NCBI GenBank assembly: GCA_963971575.1 | Contig: OZ020616.1 | Span: forward strand, 9,037,934 to 9,101,933 | Direction: 5' to 3' | From: Liopterus haemorrhoidalis | Taxonomy: Eukaryota; Arthropoda; Insecta; Coleoptera; Dytiscidae | Length of the DNA stretch: 64,000 nt | Shown here: positions 23,601 through 34,218 of the stretch, in pieces | Position numbering within the stretch: the first letter of the stretch is position 1 | Layout: the number at the start of each line of letters is the position of its first letter | The notes under the pieces: model-generated | Database searches by the model: none | Told to the model about the DNA's origin: nothing | The model's input: the letters and a program-made list of their open reading frames with translations, nothing else | Translations under genes and position numbers: made by a program

Positions 23601-26600
23601 TTCGCGCATGAAAACACGAAGTCACTCGTGACCGGTCAACATTGTGTTTAGAATTGACAGTAATTGGGCGAAATATTTTCACATTTTGAAAAAGGGATGC
23701 TATTTTTAACTGAACAAAATGACAAAAAATTAAGGAGATTATAAATTGTTACATATTTTCCATCTGTTGTCACAGCTATGTTACATCTATCTATTGTCAC
23801 ATCTGGAGTATCTGAAGGTTCTCATCTCGGACCTATTCTAGTTTATTTATAAACGATATCAACTTATTCGTCAAAATTAGCAATTTTCTATTGTAAGTGA
23901 CTTATTAAGGATTGTAGTGCCACGGATAGTGAAATATTTTTTTATTTATTTATTGAATTTTATTTATTTTCATCCGCCTATTTCTGCAACGAGGCTAATC
24001 GCCGATGCCAGATGGCGAGCTCCTACACCTGGATGAAGGGTGAATGATTGTGAAAATGGGAGTAATGTTAAACAAATTATAACATATATATAAACATATA
24101 GTGAAATAGAAAGGTTTTTTTTACAACTTAAAATATTCAATAGTAAATTACTAACCTTTTCGGTAAAATAAGTAATCCCAGAACTGTTTCAAACTAATAA
24201 TCTTATCAACAGTAACAGTCAAAGGACTGTTTATACTTATGTACATAGGCATATTCAATTGATCTTGCAAATTTTCCCCAACGCCTGGTAAATCAGCTAT
24301 TAATTTAATACCGTGTTTTTTGAGTTGTTCCTTTGGTCCTATGCCTGACAAGAGTAAAATTTGTGGTGACTGCAAAGCTCCAGCACTCAAAATAATATCA
24401 ATTTTGCTATGAATTATAATTTTTTCTTTATTGTGGCTTAGCATTTCAATGCCTGTTGCTACTTTGTTTTTAAATAACACCTGAAAATAAATGGCCAATA
24501 TTTTAACTGACATAATAATAATAAGTTGAATCCTTTTAATACTTATTCGGGGCAGCGCAAAAGTTATTTTCAATTTTACAACTTAAATAACTGATTTAAT
24601 AAAAAAGTTAAAGAATTTTCACTTAGTTTGCTTAATCACCGAGTAGAAAGGTTTTCATTTTATATTTTACAAGTTTTGTTTATAAATTTTGACGTGATAA
24701 TTCTTCGATTTTTATTTTTTCTGTCTCTGCAATTTCATCCAGACCTATCTTTAGAAAGTCGGTTATATCGATGCCTTATGTTTAATATGTAATTGCTGTA
24801 TATCATGGGTTGAAGATGCGTTAACTATTAAGCGCGAAACGTCCCTAAATTTTTGCATTTCCTTCTACCACAATGTTCCCACCAATCTATCCATAATATT
24901 AATAATCTCTATCCATAATATTAATAATAATAATATCTAACTATCATAATATCCACATTTTATCCACATGAACGTGGTACAAATTAGGCCAAACAATATA
25001 TTTTACCTTGACAACTCTTGAATTAAGAACAACATGTAGATTTTTTCTTTCCATGGCTGGTTTCAAGTAAGAGTGGTAAGTTGTCCATCTTTGTCCTTCA
25101 AAAACTGTTACGTTGGTGTCTAAAAATGTAAGCTCTGGATTGTTTAACTCCTGTACTGCTCTTTTGAAATATCCAGTTAATAAGCAGTTTGAATCCGTTA
25201 GATGTAAATCTGGTTTTACCTGTAAAATATATAAATACAAAGAGAGAATTAATAAAAATAAGAATAATACATATTCTGAACCAGAAGGGTTCAACCACAA
25301 TTTACTTATGGTGTTAAGAGTATAGCTTCAGATGGTTTATGAAGCAACTAACAGAAATTCTTAGAATCCAATATTTTTAAAAATACCCAATTTCTATATT
25401 TCATTGGTAATTTCCCAATAAAATTCTTTCCCAATTCTTCAAAGTAACATTTTTATATTTTACAACCTTAATTACCAGTTTTATATTTTACAAATACTCA
25501 CGTAAATCTTTTACTTTGGAAATAATTTTGGCCCAAAGTGATATAAACAATTCTGACCACTACGAGAAACCAGCCTGTTTGGTTAGCAACATTTGTTAGT
25601 TATTTACAATTATTTGTACAGTCATCATCGTTCCATTGCAAAGTAAACTTATTAAAACGCCAACACTGTGGTTTTGCTAGTAGGCAATCATCCCATAATG
25701 GTAAAAGATGTTAAAAGTTATAAAACCAAATTGGTCACTCTTCGCGATTCTAAGTAAATACATGCATTAATTTCTTACTTTTTCTGGTTTTAAAGGACAA
25801 AAATCATCGTTTGTTTCAAAATTATTGTGACAACTTCCAGGTTTTTCATTTTTCAGATATGGAAGAATTTTTGATAACTCCCATTCTGGAATATTCCAAT
25901 TTTTAAAATCATCCAAAACAGTTTCTCCATGAATTAGATAATTAATCATTCCAGATCCTCCAAGACCTTTCCCTCTTGGAAGAGACTGACTCTGTAACAA
26001 AAATAAGATTTTCAAAATAATAACTGAGTATCAAATTATAAAACTTCCATTACAATCCAACTATTCACGATGTATTTTTTATTGTTATTAAAGGTTTTAA
26101 ATGCTATTTTAAATTCTTTGTTAATTTTTAGTTCATTTACGATTTCATAACATATATACATACATACACACAAAAGCACTAATTTATAGATAGAATTTAT
26201 AGATTTTATTGATAAATTCAATTTTATATTTAGTTGCAATTAATTTTTATTCATTATTAAAATTATTAATACCTGGTTGCATAGAAGTGGCGAAAAGCAG
26301 AATCAGTGGTAATTGAGCCCGGAGCAAAACCAGGAAACTGCGCTCTTTTATAAACAACTAGTGAGCAAAACAAAAATTGGAAAACGGTATTCCGAAAACT
26401 GCCTGACGAAAAAAAAAAAAAAGGAAAACGGGATCCCGAAATCCGTGTGATTGAAAAAATGTATCTTAACACGTTGAGATACTGCTATAACTATAACTAA
26501 CAATTGCCGATATTCGAATTTCACCAAGTTTCAATTATTCGATTTTTATACTTACATGATTGTACAATCCAAAGGAAGAATATTCTTGGGGTGCCGATTT

Positions 26601-28817
26601 AAAAGACCAGTCATTTTTGCTGCCTTGCAATAGTGTTGAAAATAAAGGTACTGTTGACGCAAATCCAAAATAATCGCCAGCTTCAATCAGGAGTACTTTA
26701 TTTTTTGGATTTTCACTTAGTCTTGCTGCTAGCACACAACCTACCGTTCCTCCACCAACTGAAAATTTATTTACCATTGTTAAAAATTATTCATCTCTTC
26801 TATCCTAAATTAGCTGGCAAATTTATAAAAAAAAAAGATATTGGAATACAAATAAAATCTTAGTCAAAACAAAACCTTAGGTACATTTTTTAAACGTAAC
26901 TAAACATTAAATGTAAACAATAATTAGACATTTCCATTAACATTATAGGAGTCTTTGGCAGTCAATATCGCCATATGCTATCGTTATGATATTTGGAAGC
27001 TTACTTCCAGCTGACATTTGGTTAATAAATACATTCGTATTTTGGTTTTACTTTATCATCGTACAAATTAATATGAAAATATGTCCAGCTGTTTTGCATA
27101 AATTTCGGACAAACAGATTAATAGTCAGATAGACACAAATTGTTTTTTTGCTTATAATCATCTGAAACGTAGTAAACCAAATATGAGGCCGAAAAAAATA
27201 AAAAAAAATGATGTGAATTGTGAATTTTCACACATTGCAGGGTTTCGCAGGTATATAATAAGTGAAGGCGGCATGCTGAGTGTGTAGGACAAATTTTGCT
27301 TTGTAGTAACCACGGCAAAATGAACGATCTTTTTAAAATGATTTATCGTTTGTTAATCTCAGAGCTTTAAAAACAAATTTTATGTTAAAATATTTTTTTG
27401 TTAATTTTAATTCGAATACCTAATATCATTATTTAGGTTTCTAAATAAGTGCAGTATTTTTTTTATATAACAAGGTTCATTAAGATTTTGAAAATTGGGC
27501 CTATGACTTTCATTGGTTGTCTTAAATCATACGCTCCGCCCCTCTGGCTTCGTATAAATGACACAGAATGAAAATATAATTCCAATTGGTTATTAAATTT
27601 ACGCTCTTGAAAATTAAATTCAAAATGTGCTAAAATATAACTAGAATTTTAACAAATTAATTTAAACATAATAAATATGAAAAAAAAAAAAAATAAATAA
27701 AATTGACTCCACAAGCCAGGAACGAACCTGTGTAGTGAATAACGATCCTGTGTGGTTGTCGAGCAACTGAGCCACTAGACCACCAAACGCCATCAACTTA
27801 GTGTGTTATAAGAGTATAACATGAATGCGTCGTCAACCAAAAAACACAAAAAACATTATATTTTCCGAAAACATAATCTGATCAAAAATTCCTGTTGTAC
27901 TATTCCGGTTCACACCAATATACATTACTTTTTTTTCACATTTTTAGTTTAAACCATCTGGGCTACAGGGTGTGGGACAAAAATTTTTTTATACAATTTT
28001 GGCAAAAATCGCCTCAAAATAATTTATTTTGCAAAAATTAAATTTTGATCGTTAATCCACGTACTAAGGGCTTTCATTTGATACCCTACTCAGAATTTAA
28101 AAAAAATATATTTTTTTTTTTTTCGATGAGCACATATTTGTTAATATTTTTAGGGGGATATGTTTTTTAGATGTTTTAGTATTTTTCCTATGTGCGGGTC
28201 AAAAAGTTGTACAAGCATGCCAATTTTCAACTCTGTAGGTTTAGCCGTTTGGCTACAATTTTTACCGAACAGACAGACAGACAGACAGACGACAAATTGA
28301 CGGTATAAGGGTTTTTTGGTCATACCTACAAAACCCTAAAAAGACAATTATAGCCACCAATTTTATTAATATAAATTTATTATTTAATTGTTCAATTGAC
28401 TTATTTATTAATTGGATTCGTAATACTCGCGAAAATATTTTAAGTTAAAATAAATGTGTATGTGATTTAAATAAGTATTTTGGAGGTAGTCCAACAACCC
28501 CTGTCAAGAGGGCCCCCCAGCTATTAACTCGTGCGCCTAATGGTTAATACGGCCCTGAGAGCTATATTTAAATAATAATTCAAACAATATTATCAATAAT
28601 CAGAAAAGAAATCTTGCAAAAGTAACTATTATGGGACAGAGGGAGTTATTTATTGATTTATTAAAAGAATGTACTTACCAATAATGTAATCGTATTCATT
28701 ATCTGGCACTATTTTTACACTATTTCGTACATTTATTTGTAAATATATACCGATAAGAATTGCCACTGCCCCTATTATAAATATAGAGTACTTAAACAAT
28801 GGAAAATTAAATTCCAT
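17609..28817 (-). CDS. GMC oxidoreductase, glucose dehydrogenase-like (FAD)
   Basis: An FAD enzyme oxidising an alcohol or sugar; the substrate cannot be told. Nine exons from the 5' end: 28679-28817, 26556-26758, 25779-25991, 25007-25219, 24156-24480, 22543-22667, 22301-22484, 18249-18477 and 17609-17741. All sites are GT/AG and every phase closes, giving 587 residues against a usual ~600-620. A hydrophobic anchor spans residues ~10-28. The Rossmann motif VGGGTVGCVLAARL starts at 47, GMC signature 1 (LPRGKGLGGSGMINY) at ~118, and signature 2 (ILSAGALQSPQILLLSGIGP) at ~286. The catalytic region is HHPAGTC (His521/His522), with GLRVMDASILP and an Asn in TFPND near the C-terminus. The N-terminal anchor suggests a membrane-bound or secretory location. 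Introns carry a mariner element, a piggyBac relic and two R repeats. Insects have many GMC paralogues; which one this is remains open. Confidence 0.93.
18710..20006 (-). mobile_element. Mariner-like transposon in the last GMC intron
   Basis: 1297 bp with termini CAAGGTGTCTCAAAAGAAAT and the complement of CAAGGTCTCAAAAGAAATTT. TA lies on each side (18708-18709, 20007-20008). It contains one decayed transposase gene in the same orientation as the host gene. Confidence 0.88.
18815..19901 (-). pseudogene. Mariner-type DDxD transposase, two frameshifts
   Basis: Starts at the ATG at 19901 (MERFSGADRALCVQEFY). A helix-turn-helix region with VRRWVKKF-like RHWVKKFEETG and GRPRSSRT is followed by the catalytic blocks SDEAHFHLNG, FQQDGATSHT and SPDLTPMDFFLWGYLKSKVY. 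Frame breaks occur near 19105 (between the second and third blocks) and near 18895. The final frame ends LHLDDIIFKK and stop at 18815. About 36 residues separate the second and third Asp once the break is allowed for. The first 265 codons are open, so decay is recent, but the gene cannot make an intact enzyme. Confidence 0.85.
20255..20890. repeat. Degenerate tandem repeat, ~160-bp period
   Basis: The sequence repeatedly runs through TATCTC(A/G)(C/T)TTATTA, a lysine-like A-rich stretch, GTT(G/T)TTTAG(A/G)ATGA, and AATATTTGGGA. Four or more units are recognisable. A related piece is at 17340-17540, left of the mariner, so the array probably covered more of this intron. No coding potential. Confidence 0.5.
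21162..22086 (+). repeat. R-family repeat, copy R4 (near complete)
   Basis: 925 bp from TTTTTAGGGTTTTGTAGGTA to CACTTCACATCAATTTTT. It carries three GTCT units, all conserved inner blocks, an intact-looking tRNA-like core at 21715-21800, and the 3' hairpin GTGTGAATATTCACAC. Very similar to R2 and to the reversed R6. Confidence 0.88.
21715..21800 (+). other. tRNA-like core of R4
   Basis: Shows A-box-like TGGCGTAACGGGTTAGAGCG with a possible 4-bp D stem (GCGT/GCGC, one wobble) and B-box-like GAGTTCGAGTATGG. About 50 bases lie between the boxes. No acceptor stem closes, so it is not a functional tRNA. Confidence 0.5.
23051..23646 (-). mobile_element. piggyBac-like element relic
   Basis: The left end is TTAA then CACATTGTTGACCGG; the right end is CCGGTCAACATTGTG followed by TTTAG, a decayed TTAA. 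Between them, on the minus strand, broken frames encode KITKYEILVRMLCENETGY, ICNFEIYAGEGKK, then DNYYNNVSTTDMLLEKK and ICGIIRENGGLP. The last two match the DNYYTS...L and GT(I/L)R.NR.GLP blocks of piggyBac-type transposases. Stops and a deletion leave only about 600 bp. 22720-23040 and 23660-24150 hold nothing I recognise. Confidence 0.7.
27208..28346 (-). repeat. R-family repeat, copy R5 (reverse orientation)
   Basis: Read on the minus strand it starts TTTTTAGGGTTTTGTAGGTA, has about four GTCT units, and ends with the 3' hairpin. It is longer than R2 and R4 because of extra sequence between the tRNA-like core and the 3' end, a layout shared with R1. The central tRNA-like segment differs from that of R4. 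Confidence 0.85.
27705..27795 (-). other. tRNA-like core of R5
   Basis: On the minus strand: A-box-like TGGTCTAGTGGCTCAGTTGC and B-box-like CAGGTTCGTTCCTGG, the latter able to form a T-arm-like hairpin. It is unlike the R4/R6 core and closer to, but distinct from, R1. Confidence 0.5.
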
Positions 28818-29052
28818 GTTTTACCTACACTTCTCATAAATAACTAAACACTGTTCTTGTATTACATCATGCCTTACTGTTTTGATATTTCGTTTCTGTT
28901 GTAAGTCTTCCTATTTCTGCCCTCCTTTTGATTATCCAATTACGCATTATAGATTAAGGCTTAAAGATAATTGGCAATTTTAAATATTTTATAGCATATA
29001 GCTTTATATTTTGTAATATATAAATTAGTTTGTTTGCGTGTATTTACATATA

Positions 29053-30658
29053 CGAGCCCTGTCCACTTTCAGTTGGCCCAGCTATGAAATTTTCAGTTTC
29101 TTTAGAAATTATTAAATAATAAGTAAAAGTAAATGCTGCTGTGTACATTTTTGACAATATAATCATATTAGAAGCAAAGGGGTCAAAATTTATTCCGTAA
29201 TATTTAATTTGTGATTATAAAAATAATATTCGTAAAACAAACGTATTTTTTGAGTTCATGTATTCTTGTACTGTATATAAAATAACTGGGTTTTTGCGAT
29301 AGCTATGCGTAGTAGGCGTTGGAAAACAAAGTTTGTTTATTGACTGTGATGTATTAAAAGTGTTAAGTCTAAATAATTTTAAAACATGGGCAGAGGCAAA
29401 GCTATTGATGAAAAAATTCGGTTAATCATTGTGAACTTAGCAAAAACAGGAAAAACCAATTCCGAAATCGGAAAATTATTAGGTTTGTCAAGATACAGTA
29501 TTAGAAATATTGTAAAATTGTAAAAAACAAGTGGTTCAATTGCCCCTAAGCCCCAGTACGTGAAGAAAACTACACTGACGGACAATGACAAACGTGCAAT
29601 GAAAAGAATTATTAAGGATAACAGACGTGCTAACTACAGTCAATTGAGTGTACTGTGAGCGATGTTGTTGGAAGACGTGTTTCAAGGTCTACATGTCATA
29701 AGGAAGCTAAAAAATTAGGATTTGGAACCTATAAGGTAATATTTTTTTAATTGGACTCTTAATGTATATTTACAGAAATTTATAAAACTTTCTTAGGCCA
29801 AGGAAAAACCATTGTTGACGTCTAATCAAAAGAAAAACAGGTTGAAATAGGCAAGAGAACATAAAATATGGAATTGTGAAAAGTGGAACAGCGTGCAATG
29901 GAGCGATGAGTCTAGGTTTGAAGTCTGTGTAGGGGACAACCGGAGCAGAGTTGTTCGTCAGAAACATGAAGCATATCATCCCGATTGCTTGAAAAGGAAG
30001 GTGAAATTTCCAGCATCTGTCATGGTGTGGGGTTCAATGTCTGCAAGAGGTGTAGGAAAACTTCACTTTATCGATGGCATTGTTAACACAGCCAAATATT
30101 TAAGTATTTTAGAGGAGTCTCTGCTGCCAACTATGGAACATGCATTAATCTCTGGGGAGTATTTTACTTTTCAACATGATGGAGCCGCTTGCCATACGTC
30201 AAAAAAATCTTTGAAATGGTTCCGTGATCATTTTATTCCACTTTTAGAGTGGGTTTCAAGTAGCCCAGACTGGTCCCCCATCGAGACACTTTGACACGAA
30301 ATGAAAAAACGATTGCGTACAACACCGGCTAGAACAATTCCAGAATTAAGACTAAAGCTTCAAGAAATATGGGATAGATACTATGCCTAGAAGAATTAAT
30401 GCCGTTATGAAAATGAAAGGTGACGTTACCCAGTGGTAACTTCTGAAATAGGTTTCCAAGTTAATGGCTTTCCAATGGAAATATTATTTTTTTCTTATTA
30501 ATTTACTTTAATAGTTGTAAATATTAATCGTAAATCTCTAAAATGTTTAATTGTAAATAAAATATTACCTAGATTTCATAAGCTAGTCGCATTCTGTTAA
30601 TTGAACACCAATAAGTAAAAATTTCGTAGCTGGGCCAACTGATAGTGGACAGGGCTCG
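29053..30658 (+). mobile_element. Tc1-like transposon upstream of the GMC gene
   Basis: 1606 bp. The ends are CGAGCCCTGTCCACTTTCAG and the complement of CGAGCCCTGTCCACTATCAG, each continuing into GTTGGCCCAGCTA. TA lies on each side (29051-29052, 30659-30660). It carries one decayed transposase gene and sits about 235 bp upstream of the GMC start codon. Confidence 0.9.
29386..30439 (+). pseudogene. Tc1-like DD34E transposase, interrupted, with probable intron
   Basis: Starts MGRGKAIDEKIRLIIVNLAK with a paired-type helix-turn-helix (EIGKLLGLSRYSIRNIVK). An in-frame stop is at about 29521 and a frame change at about 29655. GFGTYK then joins AKEKPLL across a 61-bp stretch (29736-29796) with GTAAT and TTAG ends that looks like a spliceosomal intron. 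Catalytic blocks are WSDESRFEV, FQHDGAACHTSKK and DWSPIETL. A last frame change leads to MPRRINAVMKMKGDVTQW and stop at 30439. The family is clear; the gene is dead. Confidence 0.85.
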
Positions 30659-31934
30659 TACATATGTACTGTGAGGAAAATGATTTAATTTGCCTCATGA
30701 GACGCCTGTGGTGGAATTTCGTGGAATAATCCGGAAAGTTCTATCCATGGAAACCATTGTATAATCTAGAAATCTCTAGAAACACAAAGAACACTTTAAC
30801 AATCGAACCGAGTTTACTTGGTAACGAGATTTTTTTAATATAGACAGTTGGTAGGTATTTAATACTTATTCAGGCAAGGTACTGACAGTCTGTGCCTCCG
30901 GGCGAAAAGCGTTGTTAGTATTCCGTAATGATCTATAACCAGTTTTAGGAAAAGACACATGTTTACAGTTGGGAACAAAATATTCTTCGAACTTATTCTG
31001 TATCTTTTCTACATTATTTAGATTTACTTTACAGCAGCTCTGATAACGGCGGCCTTGTGAACTAGCGTATTATCCTGTAGAAGGCGCCTGTAGAATACCA
31101 CGACTTGGAATGATTACGCTTGTTACGCCTCTTTCTCCTTGATGGTATAGCATAATCTGTGTAGCAGACCGTTCATTATTGTGTGTCTTTCCTTGAAGTC
31201 GAGCAAAAAAATTTTTTTGAATCCTTTCGAATCCCAAAAAATTGTCTATGATCTTGATTGACTGGAATATCTTTGCCTACCTTAGCTGCGTTTCAGGGTT
31301 GCTCTACAGGTTTAGACAGGGATAGTTTTAAATTCTACTGGTTTTGTTCCTTAAGCCATCAGTTTGATAACAAAACGTGGCTAATGTTTAGCGAGGCCAT
31401 ATTGTAAATATAAGTTGTGCAACCATTTCTTCGGTATTTGGATTTTTGTGGCATAAATGTTTATCGTTAGGTTCAAAATAATTAATAAATTGATTTTGTA
31501 GGGCCACAAGGTCAGGTGATGATGTAATAAACTAATATATGCCAAAAATGTTACAAATTTAAATTCAATCAATATTGAATAATTCAGAAAACACTCAGAA
31601 GTTCATATGAATAACATGCTGTCAAGTTAAGCGCACTACTGCAAACTCTGCTTTGTAAAACTTGTATCTTCAAAATATTTTTATGAATGAAGAGAATTAA
31701 ACGCATTTATACAAAATTTAAGGTAAATTAGAATAAAAAATAAGGCACTATATAATATATTGCATGTTATTGATATTACATTTTCTAGAATAACAAAAAA
31801 TATTTTTAAATGCTATTTGTAGTGGTAGAATAATTTGAAGATTATTATTGAAGTTGTGCCCCGTTTTGCGACGATTCTGTACCTGACTTTTCGTACATAT
31901 AACAGTGTTAAAGTGTAGGTATAATAGCTATGTC

Positions 31935-32010
31935 CCAGTATCTGCCTATAATCTCACTAATACTAAACTTTGAATATCAAAGTTTCTGGGTTCAAATCCC
32001 GGCTAATGCA
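31935..32010 (+). other. tRNA-like remnant
   Basis: Ends in CTGGGTTCAAATCCCGG, a good T-arm, preceded by a hairpin AACTTTGAATATCAAAGTT in the anticodon-arm position. The D-arm and acceptor stem are not convincing. It could be a tRNA pseudogene or a SINE head. Around it, 30660-32100 has no gene I can name. Confidence 0.35.
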
Positions 32011-32099
32011 TGTTTGCTATTTTAATGTTTATTTGTATTTATATTATTATGCCATTTTTGTAAATTACTTTAAGTACTTTCCTTAATCTATGCGCTGTA

Positions 32100-32395
32100 A
32101 CTGGAAATGGGGCGAAATCAAAACTGAAAAAGGGGGCGCTATTCTTTTGCTCATCATTACAATTTTTAATGGCATTTGTTCATCACTTAAATTTTGAAGA
32201 GTGTTTCTTTTTTTTTTGATCATCACTTGAATTTTGAAAAGTGTTTCCTTTTTTATTTTGTCATCACTTTTGTCATTTTAAGGGTCGTTTCCTTTTTTCC
32301 CCCCCCATCACATATAAGGTTTCTAGGGTGGTGCCGTTAATCTGGTCTGCCTTAGGCGCTAAAATTGCTCAGCAGGGCCCTGGGTGTAGGACAAA
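32100..32395. repeat. Broken hAT-type repeat (GGCGC / TCATCACTT words)
   Basis: Has GGGGGCGCTATTC, two TCATCACTT(G)AATTTTGAA lines and CTTAGGCGCTAAAATTGCTC, ending CAGCAGGGCCCTGG. These recall the hAT family at 14657-14986, but no duplication is seen. Confidence 0.35.
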
Positions 32396-32586
32396 AATGT
32401 GATTGACATTTTTGGCAAAAATCGCGTCAAAATAACATTATTTTTTCGTTCTCTAATCTACGATTCAAGAGGTTTCATTACCCACGCAAATTTTTTAAAT
32501 ATTTCTTATTTCTCAAAAAATACTTAAATAGGTGCTTTCCTTTTACAAATAAAAATGCGTAACTAAGCTTTCAAATTAGTCATATG

Positions 32587-32809
32587 TAGGGTGACCATCC
32601 GTCCCGGTTTTCCAGGATTGTCCCGGTGTCCCGAAAAACGGTCGATCGTCCCGGTTTTTACATAATTATGCATTTGTAAGAAAATAAATATTACAACTAG
32701 TCAATGTGAGATCCTTTTTTTTTTTTGCTCTTCACTTGGATTTGGGAGGTGAGGACCTTCTTTTTTTTCCTGTGTCCCGGTTTCCCTTCACTGAAATCTG
32801 GTCACCCTA
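32587..32809. mobile_element. 223-bp hAT MITE, perfect 8-bp duplication
   Basis: Begins TAGGGTGACCATCCGTCCCG and ends CTGGTCACCCTA. GTCATATG lies at both 32579-32586 and 32810-32817. Inner GTCCCGGTTT words repeat in both arms. Confidence 0.88.
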
Positions 32810-33284
32810 GTCATATGCCTTAGCAAGGGTAAGGGGGGAGGAAAAATCTTTTGTAGTCTTATAAATGGAACGCCCTTGCTTTTACGATTACAATTTTTAT
32901 TCGATATGTGTGGAATAACGCGCTATGTGTCGTAAGCTGTCTGGGATTTTTCATCCACGAACGCATCACGTATGAAACGAACAATTGTATAAAACGGTAT
33001 CTCTTCGGGATTTTTTTAAAAGTAAACCTTGCCTTAAGTGAGGTTGTACCTATGAAATCCTAAAATAACAATGAGTCGCGTTATGACAATGATCTGGAAT
33101 AGTAAGGTAGGCCTGTATTGGAAAATATTTAAAACTTCTTGCTCTTTCAATTTTGAGGATGCGCTAGCAAGGTATCACCACCTCCCCCCTAAAAATTGTT
33201 CTGCCCACCCCCAGATATGCTTGGAGAAAATTTTAAACAAAACTAAAATTTGGCTCGGTTCATTTTGGGAATACACCTAGACCC

Positions 33285-33427
33285 CAGTGGCGGACTTTCG
33301 CAAAGACAATTGTCTTGGGCCCGTAATTTTCAAGGGACCAACGAACCCTTCCCCTTTGAACGCCTCTAGGTTGAGGGCCCGTAAATCAAAAATGTTTTGG
33401 GCCCGGCGAAGGCTTAATTCGCCACTG
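33285..33427. mobile_element. 143-bp hAT MITE, perfect 8-bp duplication
   Basis: Begins CAGTGGCGGACTT and ends TTCGCCACTG. CTAGACCC lies on both sides (33277-33284, 33428-33435). The opposing small frames over it are shadows of the inverted repeat. Confidence 0.88.
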
Positions 33428-34218
33428 CTAGACCCCACTTTGCGTCGTAGATACGTTCCAAAATTTCGCAGATTTAAACAATGCAAAGTGAATTAAAATT
33501 TTGTATGAGAAACTATGTGAATATTGAAGATAGGTTCCCAAAAAAAAATCCACAACATAAAAACTAATTATAATTAATAATTTAATAAACATAAATAAAA
33601 GAAACTTTATTAATTGATAAACAGAAAATATAACATGAAAATTCAATTATACACCAAAAACAAAAAAAAAAAAAAAAAAATACAACAAATTCTTTATTCA
33701 TCTGATTCAATTATATGCGTAGATGTAGATGCTGGTTCCTGCGGTTTTTCTTTAACGAAATATTTTTTGATGGTCGACTGAACTGCATTTTTTTTAAAAC
33801 CGGACATAAAAATATTTTACACAAAAAAAAGAAAAACATTTTAAAATAAAAAAATTTAACGACACAACGAAACATCTATGACGCAGAGTGAAAATTGGTG
33901 TTTTTAGAAGTGACGCAAATTCGAAACGACGCAAAGCGGGGCCTAGGTTTATTTCGAATTGTGAAAGATGGAAGCGTGTCAAAGGCCCGCTTTCATTTTT
34001 TACAATTCGAAAACATCATATTTTCATTAATATTTATAACGATAAAAAAATAGTGCTCCCTCCCATATTTAATAAGCTAGCGCCGCCACTGTCTTAAGGT
34101 TATTAAAGAAAAAAATGTATAAAAAAATAAATAATAATAATAAATGTGATTTTTTTATATTTTCTATTAATTAAAACGTGTCACAGATATTATACAAAAA
34201 ATAAATATAACTATAATT

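Noticed and set aside
30880..31320. Possible gag-like retroelement piece on minus (NNVEKIQNKFEEYFVPNC)
   Set aside because: Only one short suggestive stretch, no zinc knuckle, protease or LTR found; too weak to list.
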